A stretch of 64,000 nt of DNA from Oasisia sp. SBJ-2009 (taxonomy: Eukaryota; Annelida; Polychaeta; Sabellida; Siboglinidae), in contig OZ024862.1 in NCBI GenBank assembly GCA_964017155.1, positions 43,475,219 to 43,539,218 on the forward strand, given 5' to 3'. The notes under the pieces are model-generated. The model had not been told where the DNA came from. It did no database searches and worked only from the letters and a program-made list of their open reading frames with translations. The position numbers were made by a program, and so were the translations under genes. This document shows, in pieces, positions 58,501 through 64,000 of the stretch (within the stretch, counting starts at the first letter, position 1; every line of letters begins with the position of its first letter).

Positions 58501-61020
58501 CCCAGCGAGCCCTTAAATCCTTCATTCCATCCTCCATCAAGTATCTGAATCAGCCACACAAAAATAATCCTTGAACTGTCACATTCTCTACCGCTGCCAA
58601 TGCACTGTTGTTTTATCATCTTTATTAATTAACTTATTTATCTTATTATAAATTTGTCATATTGTTTTAGTATATTTATTCATTCCAATATAAGTCATAT
58701 TTATATTTTTAGCTAACGTTTATATATTTACATGCTTGATTTTACTGTATACATGCGTTACTATGTGACTTAAATATTGTGTTTTTATGCAACCTCCAAA
58801 GTGTAAAATGTATTTCCATTCTATGAATTGGACAATAAAGTTATTATTATCATCTTTGTTCCATTCACCACATCATATTCCTTCTTATGTGCTTCAAACT
58901 TGAAGTAAACATACCTGTTGAGTACTTCATTTTTAACGTAACCACAAAACTGCCACAAGGTTTGCCTGAAGTTATTAATGTTTTCGGTTACACCCATTGG
59001 TAAGACACCTGCATTTATCTGCAGGCAGTGTCATTTTCATGCATCTATGGGTCGATTTGCATGTCTCTTGTTGAGTTTTAACTCAATCGCATATTCAATA
59101 GAAGGTAAACAGGTGTCATGGAAACGTGTGCAACCAACCATTCAGGTGGCAATGTTATGTCACTTATTTTACCACAATTTGAACTTTTCTACAAAACTCA
59201 CATTATGTCGTGCCACCATAGTTCAGAAGGTTCAGTATATATACTAGTTGTGTACACACTCTGCGGCACTTCACCTCTGTGGTAGAAACAGCTAGTCTCA
59301 TAATTATGATTTCCCTCACTAAACAGCCCTATAAGTAGCTCCCATGTTTTTTCAATCAGGCCCGTTGTTTCACAGTCCAACCAGTCTTTAAGGCCACAAG
59401 AGTGCAGAGGCAGTCTGCCTTTTTTATAAAGTTGGATTCGGGCAATCCGGTGTGGGAAAGGGAATGGGGTGGGTGTAAGTGTTGTTGCCTTAGTGAGTTT
59501 CCCAAAATGGCTCCGGTTTACAGAATTAGATGTGTACAGTACCAATTAAACAGAAGCCTGGTGCCAGTCAGCTCTTGAAGCTTAAGGCAGGGTCCAAAAG
59601 ACACTTTAAAAATAGATAAAGGAGTTAGGCAAGGAAGGGGTTAAAAAGTGAAATAGTAGAAATTAATTCACATATGAAGAAAGTAGTAGTAGCTTAAATT
59701 GTTATAATATTACCAGAAGTACCATGGTGAACTCAGGTGTAATTATAAAAAGAATAGTGACTAGATTTCTGTTGATTTTGTTGTTATTGTTTCAATGAAG
59801 TGACTTGGTAAACATTACTACTTGACTGTGGAGTTGTGGCTGTCTACACCCATTGCCTATTTTCACAGTGGAGTATGTTTATTTTAAACTAGTCTTTTGT
59901 TTGGCAGTTGTTACTGTCAACAAATCAGTTTATTTCTCAGAATTTAGGGTGGATGCTGGTTGGCACATCTCGTTCAGTGATTCATTACGGGATTGTTAAA
60001 TCCGTGAAAGTTTCGTGTACTCTTAATGCCTATCAGACTTCAGCAGCAGGGTTAACTCCCATTTTATATCCCCGGTGTGACTATAATTATATCTGAGCAA
60101 TTAAAGTTACTGGGCTTTGGGACTTCTCCAGTGAAGCTCAGTGGTAGGACAAGTGTTGAGACAAACAAGAGTTGAGTCAGTCTAATGCCATTTTGAAACT
60201 TGGACAACTCTCTTTACAATGAATAAAATTTAAAACTAGGTTTGTCCTACCTATCTGTCTCAGGGGAAGTAAAACATCCCACATGGGAGTAAATGCGCAA
60301 GTTGAATGATGATTATGCTTTACAAAACAGAAATGTGATGTTTTATCAGGGATTATAATATGTCCAGCTCATGACTAGTTTATTTATTTCTTTATAACAA
60401 ATAGGTACTGTTGTAGAATACTAGTTCACCCAGATACGTGATTGTGTTTTGAAACTCCATCTATTTTGTATCACTTAGTCCCAAGTACAAATTTGGATGA
60501 TTATGCGTCTGTTGCATTTGTCTGATTGAGGAAATGTAAGCGTCACTGACTCCCGCCATGGTAAATATAGCAAACTGACTGAGACAAATTGTTTTGTTAT
60601 TTCAAGGATCAGACTATGTTTGTCTTGGTTAGTGTTGCAAGAAATTCTTTCTTTAAATATGATGACATTCAGTCATTTTCAGTGCATTCTTTCAATCTTT
60701 TTCTTAGCACTTATTTTTCCTGTCAGTCAGTAAAATAATTTAATCATTAAATATTGTGGCATTGATGGGGGTTTGACTGTTTTGACAGAGTTCTATTATC
60801 GAGTCAGAATACATGAACATAGAATGAATTCATGACTGGAAGTAGATTGGTTGACAAAGAAAGCAGGTGTGTGGATAGTGGGAGAGAAAAGGAATGGAGG
60901 ATGACCTATGGAATGATTATGTAAAGCGGGATCTGGAGGGATTGGTAGAGGAGTGGAGAAAGAGAACAAAAGACGGAGGGGACAGTGCAGTGCAGTGGCG
61001 ATGGCAATGGCAATGGCGAT

Positions 61021-61073
<53 letters not shown>

Positions 61074-62940
61074 TGGCGACGGCGACGGCGATGGCGATGG
61101 AGACAGCAGTGCAAGATCAGTGGGGGGGGGGGTGAAGTTAAGGACCTGTATGGAGCCAGCCTCACCCCTGACAGACAAGGCAACAAGCAGAGAACAACCA
61201 TATACACCAGTATATGACACTGAGATAGCAGTTATCTGAGAACACGCCCAGGATGATTCTATACCTTGTTGTTGAAGTGGTGTGATGTTTTTGCACATGT
61301 AGGGTAACAATAGCACAGTGAATGTAAGTCAACGACGTGATGTAATCCTTGCTGTTGACACAAGGCGTTATGTTATGTAAGGGCAGTGTGAGTTCACTGG
61401 GCGTGTTTGCTTTATGTCTTGCCAAATAGTCAGTCATCTCAATCATACTTGTGCGCTGCTCATAATGATTACCAACCAAGTGAACCCGATTACATGTTGG
61501 GTGTCTATAATCCCAAGAGTTCTGTGTTGCTTGTGGGTTCAGCTGGTTTAATGTACGGTTATTGCAGTAGCCACCTGCTCCAGCGGCTAATGTCATGTTT
61601 ACAAATCAGATCATGTCACTCTTGCCTGAATACATCCATGGACGCTGACCCCATGTTTCAGTAGAAACTAGCTGTGGTGATATTGTGTTCTTCTTCTTAT
61701 GGTTAGCTCTAGAATTAGTGAGTCCACTACAGGTTACACATTTACCCCCTGTGTGGGATCTTTTTACTTTCCCTGGCATAAACACCAGATAGAAGGGACC
61801 GCCGGCTTTTAGTGTCTCTTCTGAAAGACACAGGCAAATGTGAGGTGAACGAAATTGCCTAAGTTTCAAAACGGCGAAGGTGGGATTGAATCACCATCCC
61901 ATTGACTGACAGTACAACGCAACCACAGATCCTCACTTGTTATATGAATTTGGTGAACATGTTAAAGTATCACTGAACAATTAGACTATAATATACAACT
62001 TCTCCAAATCTAGGGGAAAACCTGTGACAGAGTTCTTAGTCAAATTGCCAAAATTCACATCAGTGGTGAAATGAGTGCCTAGTCAGAAGTGAAAGTAGGA
62101 TTAGTTAGCTTTTGTGCAATAAAATCCAATGTGGCTGAATGGTTTAGTGGTGTTGATTTGATATTATGTTAATAACCTGAGCACTGGGGATAACATTATC
62201 TTTAATGACATTATTGTATTAATTTCATTCCTAATGAGACCCAAAATGATCTTCATTATTTACGGCTTCATTATTTTGATGCTGTACACAGTTAGCAGAG
62301 AGATTTATCACTTGACAACTCTGAGTGAATATATTCAGTTCTTGATATAAATCTGATAAAATTGGAATACATTTACATTATAAAACGGTCCATTATGAAA
62401 TTATTATTATTATAGTGAAAGTTTGGGTTTATATATTTACGATTGTATATACATTCAAGACATTCATTTAAGTCTGCAATATAATTTTTAAGGTGACATA
62501 TTTATGTTTAATTTTTATACATGGGACCTATACCTCACAAACATTTGACCTATGACCTTCATTGAATGAATATTTGTTTCAGGTGCTACAAAAGAGGTTG
62601 GCTTGGCCTTGACCCGTCTATGTATAAGACATCGAAGTATAGAGGGAAAGCTAAAGACATTCACAAGGTACGGTTGAATAATATTTTAAATACTGACATG
62701 TAAGGATGGGTTGAATATTCGAATCGTATTTGAAATTTTGAATAGTCAAATGTTTTCCTCCTATTCGATTGAAATTAGAAACATTGCAGCTATATAAACG
62801 AATATCGCTAGAATATTTTCCTTTATGTCCTCCACTGCAAAATCAGTCCCGGACAAACTTTTACTTTCTGACTTAAGTATGAAAAAAGACCACAACTGCC
62901 AAACTACTCCTCACATAATTTATATGTATAATATATATAT

Positions 62941-62994
<54 letters not shown>

Positions 62995-64000
62995 ACACAC
63001 TAGCTTACAAAATAAAATCACTACATTTAAACGAATAAACTTCACAAGACAAACTTGCGTAAAACTCGCCAGCAACGCGGTGTCTTCACCTTCTGTGCCG
63101 GTTACGCGTAGCTTACCATAATATCGGTATTGTATCGAGGGGTCTTTTGTTAGCAGTGTCAGGTTAAGGCTTAAGGTTAGTGTTTCAGGTAAGTTTAGGA
63201 TTAGTTGAAGTTAGCTTAGGATTAGGTAGGGTTATGGTTACTTTAAAACTGGAATTTGTGATGGTCATTTATTTAGCGACGGCTGCAATAAATTACTGAT
63301 GTTGTGGTAAGCGCTAAGCTCCGCATAGCCACAGTATATCATGTCGAGTTTTGCACAAGTTTGTTTTCTTAATGGTATTCTTTACATTGTTTAAATGATT
63401 TATTTTGTAATCTAGTGTGTGCATATGTACATAACATATGTGAGGATAAGTTTGGCTGCTGTAAGAAGTCGATTTCATGGTTACGTCAGAAAGTTAACAA
63501 AAAGATCAATGCGTATGGCCACGATGCCGATGACACCGACACGGACATGTCCATGGGATGATGCCATGTCCTGGCAAGATACCTCGACACCGTTTGATAT
63601 TCTAATCAAATTTGAAGCCACTGAATATTCATATTTGATTCAGTATTCGAATCGTATTCGAAATTTCGAAGATATTCTATTCGATTCGAATGAAATTCCA
63701 AATTCGTCCCATTCTTACTGACATGTATGCTAATATGTGTACAGTGGTGATTTTTATTTTAGTAAATAGAACAAAAGAAACAAAATCTTTGAATGTGTTG
63801 AGATGTGTAGAGAGATGTATTCAGAAATGTGTGTGCATGAATAGATGGCACAATTGAGACAGTTAGTACATGTGAGAATTGTTGATTTCTAATGTACCAC
63901 AGTTTTATAAATGGTGACTGCATTTTGCAGTTCGATAATGGACACTTTGGTTGGTCCTCTACAAGAGAAGATGGAGGAATGGAAGAAGACCGTGGTCCAA
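31101..64000 (+). CDS. MTSS1: MTSS1/MTSS2 (MIM/ABBA) orthologue, N-terminal I-BAR part, 5 exons, 3' end outside window
   Basis: Join 31101-31172, 33913-33974, 36008-36081, 62583-62667, 63931-64000. All junctions are GT-AG and phase-consistent, giving about 120 residues. Anchors in order: [74 protein letters not shown]. These match the start of the IMD/I-BAR domain of vertebrate MTSS1 and MTSS2 nearly residue for residue, with the same exon junctions likely. I-BAR dimers bind PI(4,5)P2 membranes, induce protrusions and bundle or link actin; the C-terminal WH2 motif would lie outside the window. Invertebrates usually have one gene for the pair, so MTSS1 versus MTSS2 is not meaningful here. IRSp53/BAIAP2 is excluded by the ECSALGGLF and ADMATNT motifs. 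Confidence 0.93.
31173..33912 (+). other. MTSS1 intron 1, no other gene seen
   Basis: AT-rich intron with a short (TA)n tract at about 31934-31966 and a LINE/SINE-like AATAATAATAAAAGC fragment near 33545. No supported nested gene. Confidence 0.6.
33913..33974 (+). CDS. MTSS1: MTSS1 exon 2, residues 25-45
   Basis: After TTGTGTTTTCAG, reads [20 protein letters not shown], with two bases passed over the GTACGT donor. VWEDF and KL are strongly conserved in the family. Confidence 0.92.
34760..35075. repeat. dispersed repeat, copy B (first copy at 2955-3235)
   Basis: Same orientation and order of blocks as the copy at 2955-3235, with small insertions (an extra TTTGCCAGCCACATG block and extra GCCCGTCC units). 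It lies in MTSS1 intron 2. Confidence 0.75.
36008..36081 (+). CDS. MTSS1: MTSS1 exon 3, residues 45-70
   Basis: After ATCTTTCAG, reads [20 protein letters not shown] then TNTK, with a GTAAGT donor and one base passed on. [11 protein letters not shown] is diagnostic for MTSS1/MTSS2. Confidence 0.94.
36420..37290. repeat. decayed tandem repeat in MTSS1 intron 3
   Basis: Recurrent, diverged blocks TTTTATATCTCCCCAGATTC / TTGGCTGTTGG and GTAAACATTGCTC appear near 36760-36810, 36845-36880, 36935-36990, 37060-37100 and 37165-37270. Spacing is irregular (about 85-130 bp). It looks like an old satellite or nested duplications. Confidence 0.55.
41393..41488. repeat. (GGGAGA)n hexanucleotide array, about 16 copies
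   Basis: Pure purine tract on the plus strand. It makes an artefactual Arg-Gly repeat open frame (41372-41560). It is a polypurine-polypyrimidine tract and may adopt triplex or G-rich structures. Confidence 0.97.
44187..44352. repeat. (TA)n microsatellite
   Basis: Long alternating TA tract with short TGTATACATG interruptions, in MTSS1 intron 3. Confidence 0.95.
46290..46512. repeat. 22-bp minisatellite, about 10 copies
   Basis: The unit is near GAGCTAGCTTTTGCTAGGTA plus CT. Each unit contains the palindrome GAGCTAGCTC or AGCTAGCT. Some units are shortened or extended (TAGGTATGTACTGAG). Confidence 0.93.
47754..47993. repeat. (TA)n microsatellite with TACATGTA interruptions
   Basis: About 240 bp of alternating TA, ending in a (TG/CA) tract; open frames of Tyr-Ile repeats on both strands are artefacts. 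Confidence 0.95.
48871..49461 (-). other. unrecognised 196-codon open frame inside MTSS1 intron 3
   Basis: Minus strand, ATG at 49461, stop at 48871. Reads [20 protein letters not shown]..., [34 protein letters not shown], and [18 protein letters not shown], then a less protein-like tail. It is the longest non-repeat open frame in the window, with mixed polar and hydrophobic composition and five Cys. The frame opens after a possible acceptor (GATTGCTAG near 49488), and a possible donor (CAG then GTGTCA) lies near 49002, so it may be one exon of a nested gene or a decayed retrocopy. I do not recognise the family, and no signal peptide or membrane segment is evident. Confidence 0.3.
50967..51227 (-). 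other. unrecognised 86-codon open frame, protein-like, inside MTSS1 intron 3
   Basis: Minus strand. After a possible acceptor (TGCATTCAG near 51206) it reads [54 protein letters not shown] and [17 protein letters not shown], then stops. The alternation of hydrophobic and charged residues looks like an alpha-helical repeat protein. No donor of good consensus is visible. It lies 1.5 kb upstream, in gene sense, of the open frame at 48871-49461 and on the same strand. Family unknown. Confidence 0.25.
53061..53192. repeat. 66-bp tandem duplication
   Basis: TGTCACTAATTATAATTATT and following sequence occur at 53061 and again at 53127 with one or two differences; AT-rich. Confidence 0.9.
53828..53943. 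repeat. (TA)n microsatellite
   Basis: Two TA tracts separated by ACAGAGGTGTATATT. Confidence 0.94.
55545..55591. repeat. (TA)n microsatellite
   Basis: Uninterrupted alternating TA in MTSS1 intron 3. Confidence 0.95.
57478..57572. repeat. ~18-bp degenerate tandem repeat, about 5 copies
   Basis: Copies of CAGTTACACCTGTGTACA with variants (GTAACACCTGTACACAG). Confidence 0.75.
58420..58860 (+). mobile_element. 3' end of a truncated LINE-type retrotransposon
   Basis: The plus strand encodes a short tail, [19 protein letters not shown] then IKYLNQ, and a stop near 58574. The [12 protein letters not shown] pattern is typical of the last residues of CR1/L2-like non-LTR reverse-transcriptase ORFs. 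It is followed by a 3' UTR ending GGACAATAAAGTTATTATTA, a LINE-style tail with a terminal simple repeat. The 5' part is missing; upstream is a TG-rich tract (58165-58390). Confidence 0.5.
60996..61101. repeat. (GGCGAC/GGCGAT)n hexanucleotide array
   Basis: About 16 copies of GGCGAC with GAT variants, flanked by GGCAAT copies. Open in several frames on both strands (Arg-rich, Gly-Asp, Ala-Thr, Pro-Ser), all artefacts of the repeat. Confidence 0.95.
61690..61930 (-). mobile_element. tRNA-derived SINE copy of a second type
   Basis: Minus strand: head with GTGGTTGCGTTGTACTG (A-box region) and GGTGATTCAATCCC (B box, about 61882-61895), then a body with GCCAGGGAAAGTAAAAAG and a GGGGGTAAATGTGTAACC stretch. 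The pol III promoter layout and position next to the tRNA-like head support a SINE; the body differs from the copies at 1990 and 6870. Confidence 0.55.
62583..62667 (+). CDS. MTSS1: MTSS1 exon 4, residues 70-98
   Basis: After TTGTTTCAG, reads [20 protein letters not shown] then GKLKTFT, with a GTACGG donor. It is preceded by the 26.5-kb intron 3 and followed 33 bp later by a hAT-type insertion. Confidence 0.93.
62701..63717. mobile_element. hAT-type nonautonomous DNA transposon (1,017 bp) in MTSS1 intron 4
   Basis: Flanked by a perfect 8-bp target duplication CTGACATG (62693-62700 and 63718-63725). The ends are imperfect inverted repeats, TAAGGATGGG and CCCATTCTTA, with subterminal TATTCGAATCGTATT-type motifs at both ends. 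An 8-bp duplication and short TIRs of this kind define hAT elements. The inside has a (TA)n microsatellite (62926-62990) and TTAGG-like runs, but no transposase. The 100-codon open frame at 63419-63721 lies over the right end and is not transposase-like. Confidence 0.85.
63931..64000 (+). CDS. MTSS1: MTSS1 exon 5 (start), residues 98-121, truncated by the window
   Basis: After CATTTTGCAG, reads [20 protein letters not shown] then VVQ to the window end. PLQE-MEEWKK is strongly conserved in the I-BAR domain. Confidence 0.92.

Larger units (their letters stand above)
36082..62582 (+). other. MTSS1 intron 3 (26.5 kb)
   Basis: Separates the exon ending ATNTK from the one starting with the completed Gly and ATKEVG. 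No internal MTSS1 exon is needed, because the flanking residues are contiguous in vertebrate orthologues. Besides the repeats and two open frames listed, I see no supported gene in its unlisted stretches (37.3-41.3, 41.5-44.1, 44.4-46.2, 51.3-53.0, 55.6-57.4, 58.9-60.9 kb). Confidence 0.8.

Noticed and set aside
59198..59545. 115-codon minus-strand open frame ([20 protein letters not shown])
   Set aside because: No recognisable family, no splice context and biased composition; probably chance or an old repeat.
60120..60170. tRNA-like A box (GCTCAGTGGTAGGAC), and another at 62132-62160
   Set aside because: No B box at the right distance and no cloverleaf; at most SINE head remnants.
60894..61316. 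Arg-rich, Gly-Asp and Pro-Ser open frames on both strands
   Set aside because: Products of the GGCGAC hexanucleotide array in several frames.

Overview
This is animal nuclear DNA. It is AT-rich, has short exons separated by long introns with GT-AG borders, and carries many microsatellites, minisatellites and transposon remnants; I see no bacterial operon features. Two conserved bilaterian genes lie head to head, and both are cut by the window edges. The SINE tails, hAT and piggyBac relics and the moderate divergence from vertebrate orthologues suggest an invertebrate (a marine lophotrochozoan or invertebrate deuterostome). I cannot name the species.

Left part, minus strand (about 26.35 kb down to base 1): the 5' part of a CEP192/SPD-2 orthologue, the centrosome scaffold that recruits PLK4, Aurora A and PLK1. 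I joined 16 coding exons by hand. Their splice phases agree at every junction and give about 1,026 residues from a start at 24628 to the window edge. The best family anchors are RISIGTFMASRTEVLGG in the exon at 6512-6715, the R-P-[ST]-F-G across the next junction, and FLNVSTISKMI in the exon at 1-651. The introns hold five large minisatellite arrays (units of about 23, 29, 17, 19 and 43 bp), several of which touch or include splice sites. They also hold a piggyBac-type nonautonomous element with TTAA target sites, SINE copies and two near-perfect hairpins.

Middle (about 26.4-31.1 kb): the divergent intergenic region. It has GC-richer patches near each gene start, a 174-bp tandem duplication, a GC-rich foldback-like repeat at 28303-29690 and one short acidic open frame of unknown status.

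Right part, plus strand (31101 to the end): the 5' part of an MTSS1/MTSS2 (MIM/ABBA) orthologue. Five exons encode about 120 residues of the N-terminal I-BAR (IMD) domain, which binds and bends the plasma membrane and links it to actin. Intron 3 is 26.5 kb and contains only repeats plus two unrecognised minus-strand open frames (48871-49461 and 50967-51227) that look more protein-like than the rest. Intron 4 carries a 1,017-bp hAT-type element with a perfect 8-bp target-site duplication, 33 bp after exon 4.

The two genes act separately (centrosome assembly versus membrane and actin shaping); nothing here shows a functional link beyond adjacency. I found no rRNA or functional tRNA gene, no CRISPR array and no intact transposase.
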